Shown: in pieces, positions 9,261 through 17,381 of the stretch
Layout of the letters: every line of letters starts with the position of its first letter
How positions within the stretch are numbered: position 1 is the first letter of the stretch
Source: Sandaracinobacteroides sp039808025
GTDB taxonomy: Bacteria; Pseudomonadota; Alphaproteobacteria; Sphingomonadales; Sphingomonadaceae
Length of the DNA: 64,000 nucleotides
Reading direction: 5' to 3'
Assembly (NCBI GenBank): GCA_039808025.1
Contig: JBDHSK010000003.1
Location: forward strand, 124,001-188,000
Translations under genes and position numbers: made by a program
The notes under the pieces: generated by a model
What the model saw: the letters and a program-made list of their open reading frames with translations, nothing else
Told to the model about the DNA's origin: nothing
The model's database searches: none

Positions 9261-10198
9261 GTCCGCGCGCTTTCGATGATGCGCCCCACCAGTTGCTGGT
9301 AGGAAATGCCGCAGTGGCGGGCCTGTTCGGGCACCAGGCTCAAGGGGGTCATCCCCGGCTGGGTGTTCACTTCGAGCATGAACAGGCCGGCGTCACCGAG
9401 GCCCGGGTCATAGCGGAAATCCGCGCGCGACACCCCCCGGCAGCCCAGCAGATCATGGGCCAGCGCCGCCTGTTCCATTGCCTGCCGGGCGATGTCGGCA
9501 GGGATATCGGCGGGGCAGACATGGGTGGTGAGGCCATCGGTATATTTGGCGGCGTAATCGTAGAATCCCGTCACGGGCTTCAGTTCGGTGACGGCCAGCG
9601 GCTGCGGCCCGGAAGCGGTATCGAGAACAGCAACCGTGAGTTCGAGGCCGGCAATGAACGGTTCGGCCATCAGCCACTCGAACTGCTGCCACGGGCCTTC
9701 GCTGCTGGCGGCAATGGGGTTGCCGTGGTTGCTGGTATCGGTGATGATAGCCACCCCCACCGACGAGCCTTCGTTGGCGGGTTTCAGAACATAGGGGCGC
9801 GGCAGCGGGTCGTGTTCGTGGAGGGTGGCCGAGCGCACCAGACAGCCCGCCGGCATGCGGATCCCGGCAGGAACCAGCAGCCGCTTTGTGAGTTCCTTGT
9901 CGATGGCGATGGCCGAGGTGGTGACCCCGGAATGGGTGTAGCAAAGGCCCAGCAGATCCATCAGGCCCTGCACCGACCCGTCTTCGCCGGGGGTGCCATG
10001 GAGGGCGTTGAACACCACGTCGGGGGTGGTGGCCAGCAGCCGGTCGGCAAGGGTCGCGCCAGCGGCCGGAGTCTCGCCCATGTCGAGCGTGGTGACCTGG
10101 TGGCCAAGGCTGCGGGCGGCATCGGCGACACCCTCGCCGGAGACCAGGCTGACGGCACGCTCGGCCGACCAGCCACCCATCAGGACGGTCACCCGCAT
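9257..10198 (-). CDS. ddl: D-alanine--D-alanine ligase
   Basis: Ddl joins two D-alanines with ATP for the UDP-MurNAc-pentapeptide. The 313-aa product has the N-terminal VLMGGWSAERAVSLVSG, HGTPGEDGSVQGLMDLLG, the ATP-grasp YVLKPANEGSSVGV, and the metal-binding end FMLEVNTQPGMTPLSLVPEQA. The start at 10198 (MRVTVLMGG) matches the family and overlaps the murB stop by 10 bases; the longer frame upstream is inside murB. The end overlaps ftsQ by ATGA. Confidence 0.97.
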   Translation of the reverse strand: MRVTVLMGGWSAERAVSLVSGEGVADAARSLGHQVTTLDMGETPAAGATLADRLLATTPDVVFNALHGTPGEDGSVQGLMDLLGLCYTHSGVTTSAIAIDKELTKRLLVPAGIRMPAGCLVRSATLHEHDPLPRPYVLKPANEGSSVGVAIITDTSNHGNPIAASSEGPWQQFEWLMAEPFIAGLELTVAVLDTASGPQPLAVTELKPVTGFYDYAAKYTDGLTTHVCPADIPADIARQAMEQAALAHDLLGCRGVSRADFRYDPGLGDAGLFMLEVNTQPGMTPLSLVPEQARHCGISYQQLVGRIIESART

Positions 10199-11145
10199 GG
10201 CCCGGCTCCTGCCGTGTCGGCGGGCGCCGGCTCGCCGACTCGCTCGATCTCCCACTGCAATTCGATTCCGGAGTGAGCCTTGACGCGCCGCCGTACCTCT
10301 TCGCCCAGCGCCTCGATGTCGGCGGCGCTGGCGTCTCCGGTGTTGATGAGGAAATTGGTGTGCTTTTCCGAGACCTGGGCGCCGCCTACCATCAACCCCC
10401 GGCAACCGGCGGCGTCGATCAGCCGCCACGCCTTGTCGCCTTCGGGGTTGCGGAACGTCGAGCCGCCGGTGCGCGACCGCAACGGTTGCGAGGCCTCACG
10501 TTCGGCGGCGATGCGGTCCATCTCGGCGCTGATGGCAGCGCGGTCTCCGGCCGTGCCCTGCAGAAGCGCTTCGATCACCACGAAGCCTTCGGGAAGGGCG
10601 GAATGGCGGTAGCGGTAGTGCAGGCGTTCGGCCGGCCAGGTCTCGATCCTGCCGTCGCGGGTGACAATGCGCGCTTCCACCAGCAGGTCGGAGAGGTCGC
10701 GCCCATAGGCCCCGGCATTCATGCGCACCGCGCCGCCAATGGTGCCGGGGATACCGCGCAAAAACTCCATCCCGGCTATTGCGGAATCACGGGCGGCGCT
10801 TGCAACGGTGATTCCCATTGCGGCGGCACCGGCGCGCACCCGGTTGTCCGCCTCGATGGTGATGGAAGCGAAGGATTTGGGAAGGCGGACGGTGACGCCT
10901 GGCACGCCGCCGTCGCGCACGATCAGGTTCGAGCCGACGCCCACCGGGAACAGGGGGGTGTCGGCCGGCAGGGCCGCGACGAAGGTGGCGAGATCATCAG
11001 CGTCGGCAGGCCGGAACAGATGTTCGGCATGGCCGCCGCAGCGGAACCAGATGAAATCGGCGAACGCCGCATTGGCTTCGACAGGGCCGCGCGCCGGGGG
11101 GAGAGACGCCGGGGGGAGGGGCGCCGGAGGGAGAGGCGCCGTCAT
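10189..11145 (-). CDS. murB: UDP-N-acetylmuramate dehydrogenase
   Basis: MurB reduces UDP-GlcNAc-enolpyruvate to UDP-MurNAc with FAD and NADPH. The 318-aa product shows the FAD-binding motifs GVGSNLIVRDGG and GIPGTIGGAVRMNAGAYG, and the catalytic region RSRTGGSTFRNP with GLMVGGAQVSEKHTNF (type I MurB). The start at 11145 overlaps the murC stop by ATGA. The N-terminus is unusual, with three near-identical PLPPA-type repeats encoded by about 15-bp tandem DNA repeats (roughly 11092-11142) before the conserved domain. Confidence 0.96.
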   Translation of the reverse strand: MTAPLPPAPLPPASLPPARGPVEANAAFADFIWFRCGGHAEHLFRPADADDLATFVAALPADTPLFPVGVGSNLIVRDGGVPGVTVRLPKSFASITIEADNRVRAGAAAMGITVASAARDSAIAGMEFLRGIPGTIGGAVRMNAGAYGRDLSDLLVEARIVTRDGRIETWPAERLHYRYRHSALPEGFVVIEALLQGTAGDRAAISAEMDRIAAEREASQPLRSRTGGSTFRNPEGDKAWRLIDAAGCRGLMVGGAQVSEKHTNFLINTGDASAADIEALGEEVRRRVKAHSGIELQWEIERVGEPAPADTAGAGPCG

Positions 11146-12563
11146 GTGTCTGGCCCCAGCCTGGCGGCAAGCCCTGCCGCCCAACGGGTGATGTCGCCGG
11201 CGCCCAGACAGATCACCATGTCTCCCGGCCTCAGCAGCGGCTTCAGTATCGGCGCCAGCTCGTCGGGCCTGCTGATGGTGAACACCTGACGGTGGCCCGA
11301 GCGTTTCAGCGCATCTGCCAGGGCGAGGTGGCTGACACCTTCGATAGGCGCTTCGCCGGCAGCATAGACGGGGGCGATGATCACGGTATCGGCATCATTG
11401 AAGGCCGAGCGCCATTCCTCCATCAGGTCGTGCAGGCGGGTGTAGCGGTGCGGCTGGACCACGGCGATCACATGGGCGGGCGCCCCTTCGCGCGCTGCTG
11501 CCAGCACCGCTTTCACCTCGGTGGGGTGGTGGCCGTAATCGTCGATGATGGTGACGGGGGCGCCGTCGGCCATCGCCACTTCGCCAACCCTGGTGAAGCG
11601 GCGCTTCACACCGCCGAAACGGGCAAATCCATCGCGGATCTGCGCTTCGCTCAGTCCAAGCTGGTCAGCAATGCCGATGGCCGCAAGGGCATTCAGAACG
11701 TTGTGGCGGCCGGGCATCGGCAGCACCAGCCCGTTCAGGCGGCGCTCCTCCTGCCCCGGGGTGCGCAAAGTGACGTCAAAGCGGTTGCCACCGGGTACCG
11801 GCTCGACGTTGTCGCCGCGGATATCGGCCTGCCCGGCAAATCCGTAGGTGACGATGCGGCGGTCGGCAACATCGGGAAGCATCGCCTGCACTTCCGGATG
11901 GTCGAGGCAGAGGATGGCGGCGCCGTAAAAGGGCACCTTGTGGATGAACTGGCGGAAGGCGGCGCGCGCCGCATCGAACGTGCCGTAATGGTCGAGATGC
12001 TCGGGGTCGATGTTGGTGACGATGGCGAGCGTAGGTGGCAGCCGCAGGAAGCTGCCGTCGGATTCGTCGGCCTCCACCACCATCCATTCGCCCGCCCCCA
12101 GCCGCGCGTTCGAGCCGTAGCTGTTGATGATTCCGCCGTTGATGACGGTGGGATCCAGCCCGCCAGCGTCGAGCAGGGCGGCGACCAGTGACGTCGTGGT
12201 GGTCTTGCCGTGGGTGCCGGCCACGCACACCGTCGATTTCAGGCGCATCAGCTCGGCAAGCATTTCCGCACGCCGCACCACCGGGATACGCCGTTCGAGC
12301 GCCAGATCGACTTCCGGGTTGCCTGACCGGATGGCGGTAGAGGTGACGACGACGGCAGCCTCCCCGAGGTTTTCGGGGCGGTGGCCGATCATCACCTTGA
12401 TTCCGCGCTTGCGCAGCCCTTCCACCACATAGGATTCGGCGATGTCGCTGCCCTGCACGGTGAAGCCGAGGTTGGCCATCACCTCGGCGATCCCTGACAT
12501 GCCGATGCCGCCAATGCCGATGAAATGGATTGGCCCTGCATCCTTGCCGAACGCCGCCTTCAT
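11142..12563 (-). CDS. murC: UDP-N-acetylmuramate--L-alanine ligase
   Basis: MurC adds L-Ala to UDP-MurNAc. The 473-aa product opens with IHFIGIGGIGMSGIAEVM (UDP-MurNAc binding) and has the ATP loop AGTHGKTTTTSL, the central YVVEGL and VEADESDGSFLRL motifs, and the C-terminal DDYGHHPTEVKAVL and VQPHRYTRLHDL. All are typical of MurC rather than Mpl. It overlaps murG and murB by ATGA at both ends. Confidence 0.98.
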   Translation of the reverse strand: MKAAFGKDAGPIHFIGIGGIGMSGIAEVMANLGFTVQGSDIAESYVVEGLRKRGIKVMIGHRPENLGEAAVVVTSTAIRSGNPEVDLALERRIPVVRRAEMLAELMRLKSTVCVAGTHGKTTTTSLVAALLDAGGLDPTVINGGIINSYGSNARLGAGEWMVVEADESDGSFLRLPPTLAIVTNIDPEHLDHYGTFDAARAAFRQFIHKVPFYGAAILCLDHPEVQAMLPDVADRRIVTYGFAGQADIRGDNVEPVPGGNRFDVTLRTPGQEERRLNGLVLPMPGRHNVLNALAAIGIADQLGLSEAQIRDGFARFGGVKRRFTRVGEVAMADGAPVTIIDDYGHHPTEVKAVLAAAREGAPAHVIAVVQPHRYTRLHDLMEEWRSAFNDADTVIIAPVYAAGEAPIEGVSHLALADALKRSGHRQVFTISRPDELAPILKPLLRPGDMVICLGAGDITRWAAGLAARLGPDT

Positions 12564-13687
12564 GAGTCTGCTCCTGATCGGCTGGCAGTCGCCAGGTCGC
12601 GGGTCTGTTGTTCGATAAGATCGGCAAGGCGGCCGGCGGCATCGGGCACGCCGAGATTGCGGGCGGCAGCCGCCGCCGCAGCCAGTGCCTCGGGTGCGTT
12701 GACGAAGCCACGGATCATGCCGGAAAGGCCGCTGGCGGTGAGGGCGCTTTCCGCAACCATAAGCCCGGCATTGGCATTGACGAAGCCGGCGGAGTTGGCG
12801 GTCTGGTGGTCATCGGTGGCGGCGGCAAAGGGGATGAGGATGGCGGGCCGGCCGATCGCCATCAGTTCCGCCATGGTGGAGGCACCGGCGCGTGAAATGA
12901 CCAGGTGCGCCATCGCCAGACGTACCGGCAGGTCTTCCATGTAGCTGTGGCATTCGTGGGCGACTCCGGCCGCCTGATAGGCGGTGACCACGGCTGACAG
13001 GTCTTCGTTGCGGCATTGCTGCACCACCCGCAGGCGCTGGCGATCGGCATCTGACAGCAGCGCCACGGCTTCGGGCACCCGTTGCGACAGGATACGCGCC
13101 CCCTGACTGCCGCCGATCACCAGCAGGTTGAGCGGCTGGCCGGCAGCTGGTGCCATATAGGGAATGTCGCGGGCGGCCAGAACGGACTCGCGCACCGGGT
13201 TGCCAGTGACGGTGACCCGCGATTCGCCGGCAGGGCTGAGATTGCGGGTTTCAGGATAGGTGAGGGCAATGGCCGAGACCCGGTGCTGCAGGCGGCGGTT
13301 CACCCGCCCCAGCACCGCATTCTGTTCGTGGATGAGGCTGGGCAGCCCCAGCGAAATGCCAGCCAGCACCCCGGGAAGCGATGGGTAGCCACCAAAGCCG
13401 ATGACGGCCTGCGCAGAGACGGCACGGGCGATGCGGCGGCCGGCTTCGCGGCCTTTCCAGATGGATACGGCTGCCTTTGACCAGGCCACCGGGTTGAAAC
13501 CGGTGGCGGTGGCTGATTCCAGAACGTGCCTATCCACCGATTCGAACAGGCCGGGAAAGCGCAGGCCACGGGAGTCGGTCAGCAAGGTGACGCGGTGCCC
13601 GCGCCGCCGCAGTTCTTCGGAAAGGGCGTGGGCGGGCACCATGTGCCCACCCGTGCCGCCGGCAGCGATGAGGATGCTGAGGCTCAT
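12560..13687 (-). CDS. murG: UDP-GlcNAc:lipid I N-acetylglucosaminyltransferase
   Basis: MurG converts lipid I to lipid II on the inner face of the membrane. The 375-aa GT28 protein has the N-terminal GGTGGHMVPA loop, GFGGYPSLPGVLAG, NAVLGRVNR, the GGSQGA loop and the UDP-GlcNAc-binding SRAGASTMAELMAIGRPAILIP. The start is ATG at 13687. Its first 33 bases are duplicated upstream as part of a 68-bp tandem repeat, so the upstream ATGs at 13755 and 13823 are copies and not extensions. The end overlaps murC by ATGA. Confidence 0.97.
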   Translation of the reverse strand: MSLSILIAAGGTGGHMVPAHALSEELRRRGHRVTLLTDSRGLRFPGLFESVDRHVLESATATGFNPVAWSKAAVSIWKGREAGRRIARAVSAQAVIGFGGYPSLPGVLAGISLGLPSLIHEQNAVLGRVNRRLQHRVSAIALTYPETRNLSPAGESRVTVTGNPVRESVLAARDIPYMAPAAGQPLNLLVIGGSQGARILSQRVPEAVALLSDADRQRLRVVQQCRNEDLSAVVTAYQAAGVAHECHSYMEDLPVRLAMAHLVISRAGASTMAELMAIGRPAILIPFAAATDDHQTANSAGFVNANAGLMVAESALTASGLSGMIRGFVNAPEALAAAAAAARNLGVPDAAGRLADLIEQQTRDLATASRSGADS

Positions 13688-13755
13688 GGCCGGGTCTCCG
13701 GCGGCACAAGACCAGCATCAGGGCCGCCGGCAGCGATGAGGATGCTGAGGCTCAT
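13684..13755 (-). pseudogene. murG-start minigene B (23 codons) from the tandem repeat
   Basis: ATG at 13755 opens a frame identical to murG for 11 codons (MSLSILIAAGG), then reads 12 unrelated codons to a TGA at 13686-13684. That TGA overlaps the true murG ATG as ATGA. It is a by-product of the 68-bp duplication. It could still be translated and pass ribosomes to murG by coupling; whether the peptide accumulates cannot be judged. Confidence 0.5.
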
Positions 13756-13823
13756 GGCCGGGTCTCCGACGGCACAAGACCAGCATCAGGGCCGTCGGCT
13801 ACGATGAGGACGCTGAGGCTCAT
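13752..13823 (-). pseudogene. murG-start minigene A (23 codons), overlapping the ftsW stop
   Basis: ATG at 13823 overlaps the ftsW stop (ATGA), as an undisturbed ftsW-murG junction would. The frame begins MSLSVLIVADG, a slightly diverged copy of the murG start. It ends after 23 codons at a TGA that overlaps the ATG of minigene B. The divergence suggests this copy is older or under less constraint than the copy at murG itself. Confidence 0.45.
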
Positions 13824-14998
13824 GCGGGAACCGCCGCGCTGTCGTGATAGCTGCGCAGATAGGGCGAAGATTTCAGGTAGCGGTTGCGGCGGGTAAGCGC
13901 CAGCAGCAGCCCCATGCCAATGCAGGTGGCCAGAAAGCTCGATCCGCCGTGGCTGATCAAAGGCAGTGTCATTCCTTTCGATGGCGCCAGCGCCACATTC
14001 ACGCTCATGTTGATGAGGGCCTGCCCCCCGAATCCGACCACCAGACCCGTCGCCGCCAGAAGCGTGAACGGGTCGTCTTCATCCAGCAGTTGTAGCAGCA
14101 CCCGAAGCATGATCGCAAGATATAGTAGTGCCAAAGCGAAGCAGATGATCACTCCGAACTCTTCGCCGATCACCGAGAAGATATAGTCGGTATGGGCTTC
14201 GGGCAGGCGGAACTTGGCGGTTCCCTCGCCGGGCCCGGTGCCGAACAAACCACCGGAACGGAAGCAGTCGAGCGCACGGTCGACCTGGTAGGTATCGCCC
14301 TCGCCGTGCAGATAGCCATCGATGCGTTTCTGGACGTGCGGTTCGAACTGGTAGGCAACCGCCAGCAGTCCGAACAGCCCCGCCACCGAGAGCCCGAGAA
14401 ACAGCAGCGGCAGGCCGGCAAGCGTTGCCTGCACCAGCCACACCGCCGCCACCAGCGCCGCCTGCCCGAAGTCGGGCTGGTTGGCGAGCAGGGCGAGGAT
14501 GACCAGCAGCACCGTACCGCCCACCCACAAGACGGGCAGCGAGCGGTCTTCGAAGCGCAGGGCCAGCAACCAGGCGGTCGTGACGATGAAGAACGGCTTC
14601 AGGAACTCGATCGGCTGCAACTGGAAGCCGGGAACCTGGATCCAGCGTTGGGCGCCGTTGTTTTCAGCGCCGATCAGCGGCACCAGCATCAGCAGCACCA
14701 TGAACAGCACGAACCCGGCCATCGCCAGGCGGCGGGCATGGCTTCTGGACAGCATCGAGATGCCGATCAGCAAGGGCAGGCCGGCTGCCACCCACAGCAG
14801 CTGCCGATAGAGGAAGTGCAGCGGTGGCAGAGTGAACCCGGTTCCCGACATGCGGAAGGCGGCCGCGGGCGAGGCTGCCGCCACGGCGATGATCCCAAGC
14901 CCGACCAGCGCCAGAAGCATCAGCAGCAGCGGGCGGTCGATGGTCCAGAACCAGCGCGACGCGGCCGTGTCATGCCCCCGCCCCAGCGACAGTTTCAT
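13820..14998 (-). CDS. ftsW: Lipid II polymerase FtsW (SEDS family)
   Basis: FtsW is the SEDS peptidoglycan glycosyltransferase of the divisome and works with FtsI. The 392-aa polytopic protein (about ten membrane helices) has the family hallmarks GAENNGAQRWIQVPGFQLQPIEFLK, here shown only as the core NGAQRW and QLQPIEFLK, then GLFGTGPGEG, HTDYIFSVIGEEFG and the C-terminal PLISHGGSS. The start at 14998 overlaps the murD stop by ATGA. Its stop overlaps the ATG of murG minigene A. Confidence 0.97.
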   Translation of the reverse strand: MKLSLGRGHDTAASRWFWTIDRPLLLMLLALVGLGIIAVAAASPAAAFRMSGTGFTLPPLHFLYRQLLWVAAGLPLLIGISMLSRSHARRLAMAGFVLFMVLLMLVPLIGAENNGAQRWIQVPGFQLQPIEFLKPFFIVTTAWLLALRFEDRSLPVLWVGGTVLLVILALLANQPDFGQAALVAAVWLVQATLAGLPLLFLGLSVAGLFGLLAVAYQFEPHVQKRIDGYLHGEGDTYQVDRALDCFRSGGLFGTGPGEGTAKFRLPEAHTDYIFSVIGEEFGVIICFALALLYLAIMLRVLLQLLDEDDPFTLLAATGLVVGFGGQALINMSVNVALAPSKGMTLPLISHGGSSFLATCIGMGLLLALTRRNRYLKSSPYLRSYHDSAAVPA

Positions 14999-16308
14999 GG
15001 CCTTGCCCCCTTTGCAATGGTGGTTGCCAGCGCCCGGAAGGCGTCGCCGCGTGCCTCGAAATCGCGGAACTGGTCAAAGCTGGCGCAGGCCGGCGACAAC
15101 AATATGGTATCGCCGGGAACAGCCGCCTGCGCTGCCGCTGCGACGGCGGCGTCCAGCGTCCCCGCCTCGACAACCGGAACGTGCGGGCCGAGCAGCCGGG
15201 CGAACAGCGGGGCGGCCTCACCGATCACATAGGCGGCCTTCACATGTGTAAGGTGCGGCAGGCAGGCGTCGAGTTCGTCGGTCTTGGCCTGGCCCCCCAG
15301 AATCCAGTGAATGCCAGCGAAGGCCTGGAGGGCCGGTGCGACACTGGTGGGGTTGGTGGCCTTGCTGTCGTTCACATAGCGCACGCCGTCCACCATGGCG
15401 ACGATTTCCATCCGGTGGGCAAGGCCGGGGAAGCTCTGCAACCCCTGTTCGATGGCGTTTGCATCGGCGCCCAGCAGCCTTGCGGCCTCGATGGCGAGCG
15501 CCGCATTCTGGGCGTTGTGCGGGCCTTGCAACGCCGGCCAGCGGGCCTGACGTTCCGGGGCGATGGCGGCGCCTGTCACGGCGTGCAGATGTATGCCGGC
15601 GGGCAGCCGCCGGGCAGCGGCCCGGGTCCAGTCGTCTTCGGTGGCGATCACGGCATGGCTGCCAGGCGGCTGCATGGCGAACAGACGTTCCTTAGCGGCG
15701 GCATAGCCGGCCATGCCGTCGTAGCGGTCGAGATGGTCAGGGGTGAGGTTGGAATAAAGGGCGACATCGACGGCCAGCGTCTGGCACAGGTCGATCTGGA
15801 AGCTTGACAGTTCGAACACATAAACGCCGCCACCTTCCAGCGGCTGCTGGCTGAGCACCGGCAGGCCGATATTGCCGCCAAGGCGCGCCGGGATTCCGGC
15901 GGTTTCCAGAAGGTGGTGCAGCAGCGCCGTGGTGGTTGATTTGCCGTTGGTGCCGGTAATGGCGGCCAGCCGGTGCGGCGGCAGGGTGGGGCGGGTGCGC
16001 TGGAACAGCTCGATGTCGCCCAGCAGCGGCACGCCCTCGGCGCGCGCTCGCGCCGCCAGCGGGTGACGGTTCAGTGGCACGCCCGGCGAGACGGCGATGC
16101 CGGCAAACGACCGGAGGTCGAGCCCGGCCGGGTCGGCAAGGTGCAGGCCGGGGTGGGCCTCGGCGGCGTGCTGGCGGGCGGCGGCGGATTCGTCCCAGGC
16201 CGTGACCCGTGCGCCCGAACGATTGAGGAAGCCGATCACCGAAAGCCCGGTGCGTGCCAGACCATAGACCAGGAACGCCTGATCGCGAAGGGAGGGGGCG
16301 GCCAGCAT
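14995..16308 (-). CDS. murD: UDP-N-acetylmuramoyl-L-alanine--D-glutamate ligase
   Basis: MurD adds D-Glu to UDP-MurNAc-L-Ala. The 437-aa product has a Rossmann-type N-terminus (FLVYGLARTGLSVIGFL), the ATP loop AITGTNGKSTTTALLHHLL, the central NLTPDHLDRY and NDSKATNPTSVAPAL, and the C-terminal LLSPACASFDQFRDFEARG. All are MurD-specific. It overlaps mraY by one base and ftsW by four. Confidence 0.97.
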   Translation of the reverse strand: MLAAPSLRDQAFLVYGLARTGLSVIGFLNRSGARVTAWDESAAARQHAAEAHPGLHLADPAGLDLRSFAGIAVSPGVPLNRHPLAARARAEGVPLLGDIELFQRTRPTLPPHRLAAITGTNGKSTTTALLHHLLETAGIPARLGGNIGLPVLSQQPLEGGGVYVFELSSFQIDLCQTLAVDVALYSNLTPDHLDRYDGMAGYAAAKERLFAMQPPGSHAVIATEDDWTRAAARRLPAGIHLHAVTGAAIAPERQARWPALQGPHNAQNAALAIEAARLLGADANAIEQGLQSFPGLAHRMEIVAMVDGVRYVNDSKATNPTSVAPALQAFAGIHWILGGQAKTDELDACLPHLTHVKAAYVIGEAAPLFARLLGPHVPVVEAGTLDAAVAAAAQAAVPGDTILLSPACASFDQFRDFEARGDAFRALATTIAKGARP

Positions 16309-17381
16309 CAGCGCAACTTCAGCGTGGCAAGGCCGGCGAGCGCCAGCACGATGGAGATGATCCAGAAGCGGATGACGACGGTGGATTCCGCCCAGCCCAG
16401 TTGCTCGAAATGGTGGTGGATGGGGGCCATCTTGAACACACGCTTGCCGGTCATCTTGAAGCTTGCCACCTGCACGATCACCGAGACCGCTTCCAGCACG
16501 AACAGCCCGCCAACGATCACCAGCACCAGTTCATGGTTGGTGATGACGGCGATGGCGCCGATGGCACCACCCAGAGCGAGACTGCCGGTATCGCCCATGA
16601 ACACGGCGGCAGGTGGGGCGTTATACCAGAGGAAACCGAGGCAGGCGCCCACCAGCGCCCCCACGAACACGATCAGTTCGCCCGAGCCGCGCACGAAGTG
16701 AACGCCAAGATATTCAGCGAACACCGCGTTGCCGACCAGATAGGCGATGATTCCGAAGGCCGAGGCAGCGATGATCACCGGCATGGTCGCCAGCCCGTCG
16801 AGCCCGTCGGTCAGGTTGACGGCATTGCCGGCAGCGACGATCACGAACGCTCCGAAGGCGACATACCACCAGCCGAGATCGGTTCCGGCATCCTTGAGGA
16901 AAGGGTAGTGGATGGTGGTGCCGATGAAGCGCGATACGAAATAGACGGCGATGGCGGCGATGGCGAACTCCAGCACCAGCCGCATCCGCCCGGAAATGCC
17001 CGCCGACGAGCGTTTCATCACCTTGTTGTAATCATCGATGAAGCCGATGATTCCAAACCCCAGAGTGACGAACAGCGCCACCCAGGCGAACGGCTTGTTC
17101 CATTCCATCCACAGCAGGGTGGCAAGGGTGAGCGAGATGAGGATCATCAGCCCGCCCATGGTGGGGGTGCCCTTCTTGGTGATGAGGTGCGAGGCCGGGC
17201 CATCGGCGCGGATCGGCTGGCCCTTGCCCTGGTTGAGCCGCAGCCAGTTGATGAAGCGCGGCCCGATGACGAGGCCGATAATGAGCGCGGTTATGAGGGC
17301 TGCGCCCGAGCGGAAGGTGAGGTAGCGGATGATGTTGAGGACGCCGGGGAACCCCAGCCACTCGGCGAGGTGGTAGATCAT
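16308..17381 (-). CDS. mraY: Phospho-N-acetylmuramoyl-pentapeptide transferase
   Basis: MraY makes lipid I from UDP-MurNAc-pentapeptide and undecaprenyl phosphate in the inner membrane. The 357-aa polytopic protein has KKGTPTMGGLMI, the catalytic aspartates in GFIDDYNKV and NAVNLTDGLDGLA, the MGDTGSLALGG motif, and the histidine loop MAPIHHHFEQLGW. The ends overlap murF (four bases) and murD (one base). Confidence 0.98.
   Translation of the reverse strand: MIYHLAEWLGFPGVLNIIRYLTFRSGAALITALIIGLVIGPRFINWLRLNQGKGQPIRADGPASHLITKKGTPTMGGLMILISLTLATLLWMEWNKPFAWVALFVTLGFGIIGFIDDYNKVMKRSSAGISGRMRLVLEFAIAAIAVYFVSRFIGTTIHYPFLKDAGTDLGWWYVAFGAFVIVAAGNAVNLTDGLDGLATMPVIIAASAFGIIAYLVGNAVFAEYLGVHFVRGSGELIVFVGALVGACLGFLWYNAPPAAVFMGDTGSLALGGAIGAIAVITNHELVLVIVGGLFVLEAVSVIVQVASFKMTGKRVFKMAPIHHHFEQLGWAESTVVIRFWIISIVLALAGLATLKLR

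Larger units (their letters stand above)
13655..13824. repeat. 68-bp tandem repeat, 2.5 copies, across the murG start
   Basis: Copies lie at 13655-13722 and 13723-13790 (67 of 68 bases identical), with a partial third at 13791-13824 (34 bases, 4 mismatches). Each unit holds the first 11 codons of murG plus a 35-base spacer. Since 68 is not a multiple of three, every copy shifts frame and ends at a TGA that overlaps the ATG of the next copy. It fills the only real gap between genes in the core of this cluster. Confidence 0.95.

Noticed and set aside
13655..13824. CRISPR-like array
   Set aside because: The repeat is 68 bp with no spacers and derives from the murG start.
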